Shown one piece after another: positions 41,850 to 50,775 of a DNA stretch of 64,000 nucleotides. Origin of the DNA: Candidatus Liberimonas magnetica (GTDB lineage Bacteria; Elusimicrobiota; Endomicrobiia; Endomicrobiales; JAFGIL01); NCBI GenBank assembly GCA_020523885.1, contig JAJAPY010000005.1, forward strand, positions 155,238-219,237, in the 5' to 3' direction. The notes under the pieces were generated by a model. That model was not told where the DNA came from. It worked only from the letters and a program-made list of their open reading frames with translations, and made no database searches. The position numbers were made by a program, and so were the translations under genes. Numbering within the stretch: position 1 is the stretch's first letter; every line of letters starts with the position of its first letter.

Positions 41850-42932
41850 ATGAGGATTCGTCTAGCAAATAAGGATTCAGAACAACCGGCGATAATAAAA
41901 GTGATAGGGGTCGGCGGCGGCGGTTCAAATGCTGTGAACCGGATGGTATCTGCCGGTGTAAAAGGTGTTGAGTTTATAACCATAAATACCGATGTGCAGG
42001 CGCTCAGGAAATCCGTAGCATCTATACGGATACAAATAGGCGAAAAAATATCAAGAGGCCTCGGTGTCGGAGGGAATCCCAGCATAGGCCAGCAGGCGGC
42101 CGAGGAAAGCGAGAGCAAGGAAAGGATAAAAGAAACCCTTATAGGAGCGGATATGGTGTTTATTACTGCCGGTATGGGCGGCGGCACGGGCACGGGTGCA
42201 GCTCCCGTAATCGCGGAGATAGCAAGGTCTCTTGGGATACTTACGGTTGGAGTGGTAACAAAACCGTTTGAATTCGAACACAGGATACGGCTTTTTCAGG
42301 CAGAGGAAGGTATCAAGAACCTGAAAAACTTTACCGATACGCTGGTAGTTATACCTAACGAGAAACTCTTTACTATAGTTGATGATAAAACTCCGATAGA
42401 GGACGCTTTCAGGATAGTCGATGATGTTTTAAGGCAGGCAGTGCAGTCCATTTCAGATGTAATCACGACTCCGGGAGAGATCAATGTCGATTTTGCAGAT
42501 GTTAAGACTATAATGAAGGGTTCCGGTGAAGCTCTCATGGGCATGGGAGAAGGTTCAGGTGAAAACAGGGCCGTGGAAGCTGCTTCAAGGGCCATAAGCA
42601 GCCCGCTTTTAGACGATGTCTCTATAGAAGGAGCAAAAGGTGTGCTTGTGAATATTACAGGAAACCGCAAGACTTCAATGGTAGAAGTACGGGAGGCCAT
42701 GACTCTTATAAAAGAAGCGGTTGCTCCCGAGGCACACGTTTTTTACGGGCAGGTCATAGACCCGAACCTGGATGACAGGATAAAAATAACCGTGATCGCA
42801 ACGGGTTTCCCTCCAAGGAAACCCAACTCATCCCAGGATAAAAAATTTCAGGAAAGAGAAAAAGACAGCGGCACAACGATCGATTTTAGCCGGCCAGCCT
42901 ATACATACTGGAGGCCGCAGAAGCTCAAATAA
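41850..42932 (+). CDS. ftsZ: Cell division protein FtsZ
   Basis: The tubulin-like GTPase that forms the division ring. 360 aa from the ATG at 41850 (aaggtgg RBS); an upstream in-frame ATG is in the repeat. GTP-binding landmarks: [14 protein letters not shown] and the tubulin signature GGGTGTG within [16 protein letters not shown] (about residue 110). [20 protein letters not shown] and [14 protein letters not shown] follow. The C-terminal linker is very short, and the end ([16 protein letters not shown]) does not match the usual FtsA-binding peptide. Confidence 0.97.
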   Translation: MRIRLANKDSEQPAIIKVIGVGGGGSNAVNRMVSAGVKGVEFITINTDVQALRKSVASIRIQIGEKISRGLGVGGNPSIGQQAAEESESKERIKETLIGADMVFITAGMGGGTGTGAAPVIAEIARSLGILTVGVVTKPFEFEHRIRLFQAEEGIKNLKNFTDTLVVIPNEKLFTIVDDKTPIEDAFRIVDDVLRQAVQSISDVITTPGEINVDFADVKTIMKGSGEALMGMGEGSGENRAVEAASRAISSPLLDDVSIEGAKGVLVNITGNRKTSMVEVREAMTLIKEAVAPEAHVFYGQVIDPNLDDRIKITVIATGFPPRKPNSSQDKKFQEREKDSGTTIDFSRPAYTYWRPQKLK

Positions 42933-42934
42933 AA

Positions 42935-43026
42935 CAGCGTTTAGCGTATAGCGGATAGCGAATAGGAAAGTCAAAATAAATCATGATTTTGTCTTTCTAT
43001 ACGCTAAACGCTCCACGCTCCACGCT
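42935..43026. repeat. Heptamer-repeat palindrome, family B (copy B3)
   Basis: The left arm, complemented, gives ctattcg, ctatccg, ctatacg, ctaaacg. The right arm gives ctatacg, ctaaacg, ctccacg, ctccacg. The centre tcaaaataaatcatgattttg is also partly self-complementary. It lies between ftsZ and pilT. Confidence 0.75.
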
Positions 43027-43037
43027 AAGGAAATTTT

Positions 43038-44135
43038 ATGGACATAAAATCACTTTTAAAAGAAATGATGGACAAAGGCGCATCAGACCTTCATTTAAGG
43101 GCGAACGGCCGTGCATTTTTCAGGATAGACGGCGAACTTTTCCCTGTCAGCGAAAAAATATTCTCTGAAGAAGAAAACCGTACGATCGCGCTGTCTCTTA
43201 TGAGCGTTTCTCAAAAAGAGACATTTAATAAACAACACGAGATGGATTTAGGTTACACTATGCCTGAGCTCGGTCGTTTTCGAATAAATATTTACAGCCA
43301 AAAAGGCATGACGAACATGGCATTCAGGTTTATCCCGGTTAAGATTCCAGGTATAGATGAACTAAAACTGCCGCCTGCAATTAAGCAGATAGCTGAGAAT
43401 AGGAGGGGTTTGATCCTGGTTTCCGGTACAACAGGTTCAGGAAAATCTACGACCCTTGCGTCGATAATAGGGCACATAAATGCTACGCGCTCGACTCATA
43501 TCGTGACTATTGAAGACCCGATAGAGTTTCTCCATGTAGATAATAAGTCTATCGTTACTCAAAGAGAACTAGGGTTGGACACATCCAGTTTTCCAGATGC
43601 TTTAAAACATGTTGTCAGACAGGACCCTGACGTTATACTTTTAGGTGAAATGAGAGACCTGCCCACTGTCTCTGCTGCGATAACAGCTGCGCAGACGGGC
43701 CATCTGGTTATATCAACACTTCATACTATAGATACAACGCAGAGCATTAATCGGATAATAGACTTGTTCCCTCCTCACCAACAGGACCAGATAAGGCTGA
43801 TCCTGGCAGATATATTAAAAGCAGTTATCTCGCAGAGGCTATTGCCAAGCCTGTCCGGCAAAGGCAGGGTGCCGGCTGTCGAGGTTTTGGTAGTAACAGG
43901 GCTTATAAAGAAACTAATAGAAGAAAAAAATTTAGGCGAGATAACGAACCAGATCAGGCAGGGGCAGTATTATGGCATGCAGACATTTAATCAGGCTTTG
44001 GTCAAGTTGTTAAAGAATAATGAGATAAAAATGGAAGATGCATTGAATGCCGCAAGTAACCCCGAAGAATTAATGCTGAATATCCGGGGTGTTCAATCGG
44101 GCACGGAAGGTGCCTCGGATTTTATCGAAAGATAA
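43038..44135 (+). CDS. pilT: Twitching motility ATPase PilT
   Basis: A hexameric ATPase that retracts type IV pili. 365 aa. The N-terminal domain is MDIKSLLKEMMDKGASDLHL. Walker A lies in LILVSGTTGSGKSTTLASII (about residue 130), followed by the IVTIEDPIEFLH Asp box, LGEMRD (Walker B) and the His box GHLVISTLHTIDTTQSINRI. The AIRNLIRE-type retraction motif is replaced by the similar segment LAKL/ITNQIRQGQ. No other pilus gene is in the window, so the apparatus must lie elsewhere. Confidence 0.94.
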   Translation: MDIKSLLKEMMDKGASDLHLRANGRAFFRIDGELFPVSEKIFSEEENRTIALSLMSVSQKETFNKQHEMDLGYTMPELGRFRINIYSQKGMTNMAFRFIPVKIPGIDELKLPPAIKQIAENRRGLILVSGTTGSGKSTTLASIIGHINATRSTHIVTIEDPIEFLHVDNKSIVTQRELGLDTSSFPDALKHVVRQDPDVILLGEMRDLPTVSAAITAAQTGHLVISTLHTIDTTQSINRIIDLFPPHQQDQIRLILADILKAVISQRLLPSLSGKGRVPAVEVLVVTGLIKKLIEEKNLGEITNQIRQGQYYGMQTFNQALVKLLKNNEIKMEDALNAASNPEELMLNIRGVQSGTEGASDFIER

Positions 44136-44140
44136 AAAAT

Positions 44141-44210
44141 GAAATCCCAACAAAATGAATCCAAATAGCAAATTTTCGGGATTTGGTTGTTTATAGTTAG
44201 TTGGTTATTC
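44141..44210. repeat. Possible heptamer-periodic palindrome (family G)
   Basis: Left units atcccaa, caaaatg, aatccaa, atagcaa. Right side ttcggga, tttggtt, gtttata, gttagtt, ggttatt. aaatccc...gggattt pairs. It is weaker than the other families and lies before pgeF. Confidence 0.35.
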
Positions 44211-44214
44211 TATT

Positions 44215-44895
44215 ATGTGGAAACAAAATAAAGGTTTATGGCAAGATGATAGATTTCCCGTCTATCATTTTACATCTACCTCAAATTTCAAAGATTTAAA
44301 GAACAATGAAATAAGGGATATTTTTTTATCAAAAAATAAGATATATTCAAAAGACCTTGTAAGGGCGCAGCAGGTGCACGGTAAAAAGATAAGGATAGTT
44401 ACAGATAAAGACAAAGGCAAAGAACTTCCCAAAACCGATGGCTTGATAACGGATAATCCCGGTGTTTATCTGGCTATATTTACAGCAGACTGCATGCCTG
44501 TTTTTTTTGCGGATAAAAAAAAGGAAGTAGTAGGACTGGTGCATGCTGGCTGGCGAGGATTAAAAGCAGGCATTATACCGGAAGCCGTAAAGATATTTAA
44601 AAAGAAATTTAAGATAAAAGCGAAAGATATATCTGTATTTATCGGCCCGCATATACAGAAGTGCTGCTTTAAGATAGGCGATGAGATAAAAAAGGAGTTC
44701 TCGCTCAAGAAAACTCAAGATTCTCTCAGCCTCTCTGATGTGGCGGAGAAGCAGTTAAAAAAGACTGGTATCAAAATAACCTCGATAAATGAAAAATGCA
44801 CTTGTCATGAAAAAACCTTGTTTTTTTCTTATAGAAGGGATAAAACTCCGCAAAGGCTGATGTCTTTAATTGGCATAAAAAAGAAAATCGCTTAA
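44215..44895 (+). CDS. pgeF: Peptidoglycan editing factor PgeF / YfiH-type protein
   Basis: A cytoplasmic DUF152 (laccase-domain) protein of 226 aa. Studied members keep peptidoglycan precursors free of L-Ser, and some act on purine nucleosides. The metal and active-site residues lie in RAQQVHGKKIRIV (His), IFTADCMPVFFAD (Cys) and GLVHAGWRGLKAGIIPEA (His), with HEKTLFFSYRRDK at the C-terminus. It is followed by pheA after 15 bp, so both may share a transcript. Confidence 0.9.
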   Translation: MWKQNKGLWQDDRFPVYHFTSTSNFKDLKNNEIRDIFLSKNKIYSKDLVRAQQVHGKKIRIVTDKDKGKELPKTDGLITDNPGVYLAIFTADCMPVFFADKKKEVVGLVHAGWRGLKAGIIPEAVKIFKKKFKIKAKDISVFIGPHIQKCCFKIGDEIKKEFSLKKTQDSLSLSDVAEKQLKKTGIKITSINEKCTCHEKTLFFSYRRDKTPQRLMSLIGIKKKIA

Positions 44896-44910
44896 AAGGG
44901 AGATAGCCAA

Positions 44911-45975
44911 ATGCAAATAAATAAATTTAGGGATAAAATCGATATCCTGGATAAAAAAATCTTAAACCTTCTTAACAAGAGGGCCGGCTTGGCTAAAGCA
45001 ATAGGCAGGCTAAAAACAAAACAAAATAAGGAATTTTACGTGCCTCACAGGGAAAAGATGGTCATTTCCCAGATCCTGCATAAGAATAAAGGCCCATTGA
45101 CGGATTTTGCGCTTGAAGTTATATATAGAGAAATATTGAACGCCTGCCGGTCACTGGAATCAAAAATAAAGGTGGCTTATTTCGGGCCTGAAGCGACTTT
45201 TACACACCAGGCAGCGCTGAAAAACTTCGGTGCAAGTGTGGATTATGTTGCTGTTAAATCGATCCCTGATGTTTTTTTAGAAGTGGAAAAAAACCGCGCC
45301 GATTACGGAGTAGTACCTGTAGAAAATTCAACTGAAGGTATGGTCAATCATACCCTCGATATGTTCATAGAGTCAGATCTGATAATATGTGCTGAGTTGA
45401 GCATGAGGATCGAAGAATGTATCCTTTCAAAATCCGGGAGGCTAAAGGATGTCAGGTTGGTCGTATCGAATCCACAGCCTCTTGCCCAATGCAGGAACTG
45501 GCTTGAAATAAACCTGCCCGGCGTTCCGGTCAGGGAAATGCTGTCTACGACTCAAGCGGCGATATTCGCAAGCAAGCATAAGGAAGTTGCCGCTATCGCA
45601 TCAAGCGCAGCCGCAAAGATATATAACCTGGAGATAATCGAAAAAGGCATAGAGGACAGCAAAGAAAATTATACCAGGTTCCTTGTCATAAGCAAGCACC
45701 CTGCAAAGAAATCCGGCACTGATAAGACCTCTGTGATGTTTTCAATAAAAGACAGGGTAGGCGCCCTGCACGATATGTTAATGTCTTTTAAAAAGAATAA
45801 GGTGAACCTCTCTAAAATAGAATCACGCCCCACAAAGAAAAAAGCCTGGGAGTATATTTTCTTTATCGACATGGTGGGCCATATAGAAGAGAAAAGGATA
45901 CAAAAAGCCTTGAATGAAATTGAAAAGAACTGCATGTTCTTAAAGGTGCTCGGGTCTTACCCGAGAGCAGACTGA
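44911..45975 (+). CDS. pheA: Bifunctional chorismate mutase / prephenate dehydratase
   Basis: Converts chorismate to prephenate and then to phenylpyruvate for phenylalanine. 354 aa. Residues 1-85 are the AroQ chorismate mutase (FRDKIDILDKKILNLLNKR, REKMVISQIL, YREILNACRSLE). About 88-265 is the dehydratase: VAYFGPEATFTHQAALKNFG, VPVENSTEGMVNHTLD, NYTRFLVIS. An ACT domain at about 275-350 (KDRVGALHDMLMSFKKNKVNLSKIESRP, 45750-45832) gives phenylalanine feedback control. It starts the aromatic gene run with hisC, aroF, tyrA and aroA. Confidence 0.96.
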   Translation: MQINKFRDKIDILDKKILNLLNKRAGLAKAIGRLKTKQNKEFYVPHREKMVISQILHKNKGPLTDFALEVIYREILNACRSLESKIKVAYFGPEATFTHQAALKNFGASVDYVAVKSIPDVFLEVEKNRADYGVVPVENSTEGMVNHTLDMFIESDLIICAELSMRIEECILSKSGRLKDVRLVVSNPQPLAQCRNWLEINLPGVPVREMLSTTQAAIFASKHKEVAAIASSAAAKIYNLEIIEKGIEDSKENYTRFLVISKHPAKKSGTDKTSVMFSIKDRVGALHDMLMSFKKNKVNLSKIESRPTKKKAWEYIFFIDMVGHIEEKRIQKALNEIEKNCMFLKVLGSYPRAD

Positions 45976-45980
45976 CAAAA

Positions 45981-46018
45981 CAATGCAAAATGAAAATTGA
46001 AAAATGCAAAATTAAAAA
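45981..46018. repeat. Solitary family A heptamer arm (copy A6)
   Basis: Units aatgcaa, aatgaaa, attgaaa, aatgcaa, aattaaa with no right arm before hisC. It may be a deletion derivative, or a progenitor, of the full palindromes. Confidence 0.55.
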
Positions 46019-46029
46019 AGGCAGGTAAT

Positions 46030-47169
46030 ATGAAGATAGACATTAAAAGATATGTGAGGCCTTGCTGCAGGGCTTTTCAGCCCTATGTGGCTGGGAAGCC
46101 CATAGAAGAAATCAAAAGAGAACTTGGTTTAAAAAGTGTTATAAAAATGGCTTCTAACGAGAACCCACTCGGGCCGTCAAAGAAAGCCATAGGCCTTATA
46201 AAAAAGCTTGCGAACAAGGTTTTTTATTATCCAGATTCAAATTCATGGGCGCTAAAACAGGCTATCTCAAATAAATTCGCCGTAAACACCCAGAACATTA
46301 TCCTGGGTTCCGGGTCCGACGAGCTAATCGAACTTATCGCAAAGACGTTCCTAAGCCCGGGAGATGATGTCATAGCTTCAGAACATGCTTTTATCAGGTA
46401 CAAGATGGCAGGTGACCTAATGAATTGCCGGGTGATAAATGTTCCCATGAGACAATATACGCATGACCTTTCAAAAATGGCACAAGCTATCACCTCGAAG
46501 ACGAAGATTGTGTTCGTGGCTAATCCGAATAATCCTACAGGTACGTGTAATAATGAAAATGAGATCAAAGAATTCCTTAAATCTGTGTCGGAAAAGCCTT
46601 CGGCCCCCCTTGTGGTTTTTGACGAAGCCTACTATGAATACGCAAAAATTCAAAGGGATTATCCTGACACATTAAAATTGCTGACATCATATCCAAATAT
46701 CATAATATTAAGGACGTTCTCAAAAATATACGGGCTTGCTGGCTTGCGGGTAGGGTATGGTTTTGCCTCAAAGGAAATCGTTGATTATCTGGATAGGGTA
46801 AGGCCGCCGTTTAACGTGAATATGATTGCTCAGGAAGCGGCTGCCGTCAGTTTAACCGATAAAGAGCAGGTAAATAAAAGCATAAAGCTTGTCCAAGAGG
46901 GAAAAAAGTATTTGTACAAGGAACTGGCAAAATTAAATATTGATTTTATCCCGTCCTGCACTAACTTCATTCTTATGGATGTCTCGCCAAATCTTGGGCA
47001 GAATGTATTCCAAAAGTTGCTTAAGAAAGGTATTATAGTCAGGGCAATGAATGAATACGAATATCCTAATCATATAAGAGTTACTATAGATTTGCCAAGA
47101 AATAACAGGCTTTTTACAAAAGCTTTGAAAAATGTTATATCAGAGATTAGTGATAATAAACTTTTATAG
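46030..47169 (+). CDS. hisC: Histidinol-phosphate aminotransferase family enzyme
   Basis: A PLP aminotransferase, fold type I, of 379 aa. Start at the ATG 46030; an earlier in-frame ATG lies in a repeat arm. Family blocks: KMASNENPLGPSKKAI, FYYPDSNSWALKQAI, NIILGSGSDELIELIA, NPNNPTGTCNNENEI, DEAYYEY and the PLP lysine in RTFSKIYGLAGLRVGYG (about Lys235). HisC can also transaminate aromatic keto acids. The position between pheA and aroF-tyrA suggests the enzyme serves phenylalanine and tyrosine as well as, or instead of, histidine. Confidence 0.9.
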   Translation: MKIDIKRYVRPCCRAFQPYVAGKPIEEIKRELGLKSVIKMASNENPLGPSKKAIGLIKKLANKVFYYPDSNSWALKQAISNKFAVNTQNIILGSGSDELIELIAKTFLSPGDDVIASEHAFIRYKMAGDLMNCRVINVPMRQYTHDLSKMAQAITSKTKIVFVANPNNPTGTCNNENEIKEFLKSVSEKPSAPLVVFDEAYYEYAKIQRDYPDTLKLLTSYPNIIILRTFSKIYGLAGLRVGYGFASKEIVDYLDRVRPPFNVNMIAQEAAAVSLTDKEQVNKSIKLVQEGKKYLYKELAKLNIDFIPSCTNFILMDVSPNLGQNVFQKLLKKGIIVRAMNEYEYPNHIRVTIDLPRNNRLFTKALKNVISEISDNKLL

Positions 47170-47261
47170 GTATAATAATTATATGTCCCGGATAAGCGAT
47201 AGTTAAGTGGCAAAACTCAAAAAAGGCATATAAAAAATGTAGGAAATGATGGAGAAAAATC

Positions 47262-48401
47262 ATGCAGGTTGTAATTAAATCAAAATTGATGCGTTGGGCC
47301 ATAGAACGTTCTGGATTGTCTCCGGATAAACTTTTAAAACGTTTCCCAAAAATTTCTGCATGGGAAAGCGGTAAGAGCCAGCCTACTCTTAAACAAATTG
47401 AAAGTTTTGCAAAAGCTACTTATACCCCATTTGGCTATTTTTTTCTTAGCGAACCGCCTATTGAGCGAATGCCAATTCCTGACTTCCGTTCAGCGAGTAT
47501 TGGGCAAAATAAAAGCCCCAGCCCTAACCTGCTTGATATTATATATATCTGTCAGCAAAGGCAGGATTGGTACCGGGATTTTGCACGGTCCTCAAAAGAA
47601 GAATCTCTTACATTTGCAGGAAGTGCTAGTATAAATGATGGTATAGAAAAAACCGCTGCGAAAATACGCCATACGCTGGGTTTTGATTTGGAAGAACGCC
47701 GCAAAATGCATACATGGACCGAAGCCTTGCGTAATTTTATTGAACATGCTGACAATGCCGGAGTTCTTGTAATGTGCAGCAGTGTAGTACTTAACAATAA
47801 TCACAGGCATCTTGATCCCTATGAATTCGGCGGTTTTGCAATAGCAGATGACATTGCCCCGCTTGTGTTTATTAATGGCAGTGATATGAAAGCCAGGCAA
47901 ATGTTTACCCTTGCGCACGAACTGGCGCATGTATGGCTGGGACAGACAGCTGTTTCTGACGCACAAATAACGCATATACCGGAAAATGATGTTGAAAACT
48001 GGTGTAACAAAGTCGCAGCGGAACTTTTAGTGCCGATGGCAGTTTTTGAAAAAGAGTATAAAAAAGATAATGAGCTGGTAATCGAAATGAACCGTTTAGC
48101 AAGGCAGTTTAAAGTCAGCACTCTTGTCATATTGCGCAGGATTTATGATTCAGGCGGTGTTTCAAAACAGCGGTTTTGGAGTGAATATAATAAAGAACTC
48201 GAGCGGCTGCAGGATATTCCGAGAAGTAAAGGCGGAGATTTTTATCTTTCTCAGGCTGCCCGTGTAAGCAAACGTTTTGCCTGTGCGCTTGTTGCAAGCA
48301 CTCTTGAAGGGCAAACGTTATACCGCGATGCTTTTCGTTTGCTTGGCTTTTCAAAACAGGCTACTTTTCATGATTTTGGCGTTAAGCTGGGGGTAATATA
48401 A
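47262..48401 (+). CDS. XRE-ImmA/IrrE family regulator-protease (antitoxin-like)
   Basis: A 379-aa protein. Residues 1-65 are an HTH-like DNA-binding start (LMRWAIERSGLSPDKLLKRF, SAWESGKSQPTLKQIESFAKAT). The remainder is an ImmA/IrrE (COG2856) metallopeptidase domain with zinc motif HELAHVWLG at about residues 219-227 and the helix NKVAAELLVPM. In known modules of this type it regulates, or is the antitoxin for, a downstream PIN-like or DUF4411 toxin, as here. The next start overlaps its stop by one base (TAATG). The pair interrupts the aromatic gene run, so it is probably transferred. Confidence 0.9.
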   Translation: MQVVIKSKLMRWAIERSGLSPDKLLKRFPKISAWESGKSQPTLKQIESFAKATYTPFGYFFLSEPPIERMPIPDFRSASIGQNKSPSPNLLDIIYICQQRQDWYRDFARSSKEESLTFAGSASINDGIEKTAAKIRHTLGFDLEERRKMHTWTEALRNFIEHADNAGVLVMCSSVVLNNNHRHLDPYEFGGFAIADDIAPLVFINGSDMKARQMFTLAHELAHVWLGQTAVSDAQITHIPENDVENWCNKVAAELLVPMAVFEKEYKKDNELVIEMNRLARQFKVSTLVILRRIYDSGGVSKQRFWSEYNKELERLQDIPRSKGGDFYLSQAARVSKRFACALVASTLEGQTLYRDAFRLLGFSKQATFHDFGVKLGVI

Positions 48402-48829
48402 TGTCATATTTGCTTGACGCAAATGTTTTCATACAAGCAAAAAACCTGCATTATGAGGTTTTTAGCGTTGAAAAAGTAGGCGACGAGCTGGAGGCAGGAA
48501 ATGATGAACTTGCTGAATGGGCATCAAAACGGGGACCCGATTTCTTTTTAAAACCTGATGGCGCCATGCTGCCTGCGTTAAGGACAGTTGGTGAATGGTC
48601 AGCCGGGCAAAGATATGACCCCGCGGCAGTGAATTTATTTCTTCAGGATCCAGATTATTATCTTGTTTCACACGCTTTATCGCATCAAAATGTTGTTGTT
48701 ACCCAGGAAAAGCCTTCTCCTTCTATAAAAAAAATTAAAATCCCGGATGTCTGTATAGGGCTTAAGATAAAGTTTATGACGCCTTTTGAAATGTTAAGGC
48801 ATGAACGGGCACGGTTTATTCTCGGATAA
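48401..48829 (+). CDS. DUF4411 (PIN-like) toxin, apparently internally shortened
   Basis: A 142-aa protein. The start SYLLDANVFIQAKNLHY and the later FSVEKVGDELEAGNDELAEWA, VVTQEKPSPSIKKIKIPDVC and MTPFEMLRHE blocks match DUF4411, a PIN-like RNase family. From memory, members carry about 20 residues, including a CPGFWDWL-like segment, between LHY and the FS-E-V-DEL block. Here Tyr18 is followed directly by EVFSVEKV (junction at about 48455), so an in-frame internal deletion is likely. Acidic residues Asp6, Asp43-Glu44-like and the late Asp remain. The toxin may be disabled. Confidence 0.85.
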   Translation: MSYLLDANVFIQAKNLHYEVFSVEKVGDELEAGNDELAEWASKRGPDFFLKPDGAMLPALRTVGEWSAGQRYDPAAVNLFLQDPDYYLVSHALSHQNVVVTQEKPSPSIKKIKIPDVCIGLKIKFMTPFEMLRHERARFILG

Positions 48830-48842
48830 AAGGATATAAAAC

Positions 48843-49856
48843 ATGATTATTACGCTTAAGCCGGGAACGTCTAAAAATGAAAGAGAAAAAGTTACAAGGA
48901 AAATTAAACAGCTGGGATATAAACCACATGTATCCATAGGCGCTGATATAACTATCATCGGCATGATAGGAGAAAGGGCGGAACGCTACAGCGAAGTTTT
49001 TGAAGCTATGGATGCGGTTGATCATATAAGCGAAATAGAAAAACCGTACAAACTTGCAAGCAGGGAATTTAAACAAGAAAATACTGTAATAGATATCGGA
49101 GGCGTAAAGATAGGCGGGAATGAGATCGTGGTCATGGCAGGGCCCTGCGCGGTAGAAAATAAAAAGGTAATTTTAGAGATAGCAAAAGCGATAAAGAGAT
49201 CAGGCGCGAAGATATTAAGAGGCGGTGCTTTTAAGCCGAGGAGTTCTCCGTATGCTTTTCAGGGCCTTGGCGAAGAGGGTCTTAAGTATTTAAGGTTTGC
49301 AGCGGACAAGGAAGGGCTTTTAGTGATCACCGAAGCTATGTCTTCAGAGCAAGTAAAGCTTGTGGGTAAATATGCCGATATAATACAGATCGGAGCAAGG
49401 AATGTCCAGAATTATGACTTGCTCAAAGAAGTTGGAAAACAAAAAAAGCCTGTAATGCTCAAAAGAGGGATGTCCACCACTATAAAAGAGTGGCTCCTTT
49501 CAGCCGAATATATCATGTCAAACGGGAATTATAAAGTTATGCTGTGCGAAAGAGGTATCCGGACCTTTGAAGATGCAACAAGAAATACCTTGGACTTAAA
49601 TGCAGTCCCCGTGATAAAAAAACTGTCACATTTGCCTGTTATAGTAGACCCGTCTCATGGAGTCGGGATAAGGGAACATGTCGGCACCATGGCTAAAGCA
49701 TCGATTGCTGCAGGCGCTGATGGGCTTATTATTGAGGTGCACCCCAAGCCCGAAGATGCCCTTTCCGACGGCGCTCAGAGTTTGCTCCTTGACCAATTTG
49801 ACAGGTTAATGCAGGAGTTAAGACCGTTGGCCAGCGCGCTTGGCAGAAGGATATGA
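48843..49856 (+). CDS. aroF: 3-deoxy-7-phosphoheptulonate synthase (DAHP synthase)
   Basis: First step of the shikimate pathway: erythrose-4-phosphate plus phosphoenolpyruvate. 337 aa of the type I-beta class, with an N-terminal ferredoxin-like regulatory domain (residues 1-70, [17 protein letters not shown]). Core blocks: [63 protein letters not shown], and IVDPSHGVG. The N-terminal domain usually binds Tyr or Phe for feedback inhibition. It is followed by tyrA after 4 bp. Confidence 0.96.
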   Translation: MIITLKPGTSKNEREKVTRKIKQLGYKPHVSIGADITIIGMIGERAERYSEVFEAMDAVDHISEIEKPYKLASREFKQENTVIDIGGVKIGGNEIVVMAGPCAVENKKVILEIAKAIKRSGAKILRGGAFKPRSSPYAFQGLGEEGLKYLRFAADKEGLLVITEAMSSEQVKLVGKYADIIQIGARNVQNYDLLKEVGKQKKPVMLKRGMSTTIKEWLLSAEYIMSNGNYKVMLCERGIRTFEDATRNTLDLNAVPVIKKLSHLPVIVDPSHGVGIREHVGTMAKASIAAGADGLIIEVHPKPEDALSDGAQSLLLDQFDRLMQELRPLASALGRRI

Positions 49857-49860
49857 AACG

Positions 49861-50736
49861 ATGAAGAAAATAGCCATTATAGGTGTAGGTTTGATAGGCG
49901 GTTCTTTGGGAATGGCTTTAAAAAGCCGCGAAAAACCGGCTTATAAGATAACCGGCATCGGAAGAAGGCTCGACAGGTTAAGGCTTGCAAAAAAGCTGGG
50001 AGCTGTTGACAATTATACTCTTGACTGGCAGGAAGGCTTGAAACGTGCGGATATAGTGATAGTCTCAACTCCAGTCGATCTGATAGCGCAAACGGTTAAA
50101 AAGATAATCCCCTACCTTAAAGAAAGCGCAATCATCTCTGATGTGGGAAGCGTTAAAGGGCCGGTTATTAAAGAGGTCAACAAGGTCTTATCTGAAGCCA
50201 GAAAAAAATATAAACGTTCTATCCCGTTTGTCGGGGCCCACCCGATGGCAGGTTCAGAAAAAACCGGGGTACAGTTTGCTGATAAAAAAATTTATAACGG
50301 GGCAACGGTCGTCCTGGTTAAAGATGCTTCAACTAAGAAAATCGCGGTCAACAAGATTGGTAAAATATGGAAAGCTGCAGGAGCGAATGTCATTATAACC
50401 GACCCTTTTATGCACGATAGGATAGTGTCTTTAATAAGCCATCTGCCTCATGTGATAGCGTTCTCTCTTTGTCTGATGGCAAAGAAATTGAATAAAAAAG
50501 ACAGGAAAACCTCAAAATTTTTAGCAGGGTCTTTTAAAGACCTGACAAGGATAGCAAATTCAAACCCTAGGGATTGGGCATGTATTTGCAAACAAAACAA
50601 GAAAGAACTTAACATCTCAATAGCTGATCTAGTTAAATTACTTTTAAAAATAAAAAGCAGCTTAAACTCATGCAAAAGAACTGAAAAGACATTCTTAGAG
50701 GCTAAATTAGCCCGCCAAAAACTTTTAAATATATAA
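49861..50736 (+). CDS. tyrA: Prephenate dehydrogenase
   Basis: Oxidative decarboxylation of prephenate to 4-hydroxyphenylpyruvate for tyrosine. 291 aa from the ATG at 49861 (aagga RBS). A start at 49840 would overlap aroF and adds no conserved residues. Rossmann start KIAIIGVGLIGGSLGMAL. The catalytic His is in PFVGAHPMAGSEKTGVQF, with HDRIVSLISHLPHVIAF and FKDLTRIANSNPRDW later. No ACT domain is attached, so feedback control probably falls on aroF and pheA. Confidence 0.95.
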   Translation: MKKIAIIGVGLIGGSLGMALKSREKPAYKITGIGRRLDRLRLAKKLGAVDNYTLDWQEGLKRADIVIVSTPVDLIAQTVKKIIPYLKESAIISDVGSVKGPVIKEVNKVLSEARKKYKRSIPFVGAHPMAGSEKTGVQFADKKIYNGATVVLVKDASTKKIAVNKIGKIWKAAGANVIITDPFMHDRIVSLISHLPHVIAFSLCLMAKKLNKKDRKTSKFLAGSFKDLTRIANSNPRDWACICKQNKKELNISIADLVKLLLKIKSSLNSCKRTEKTFLEAKLARQKLLNI

Positions 50737-50775
50737 GATTTACAAATCTGTGTAATCAAATTAAGGTTCTTAATT

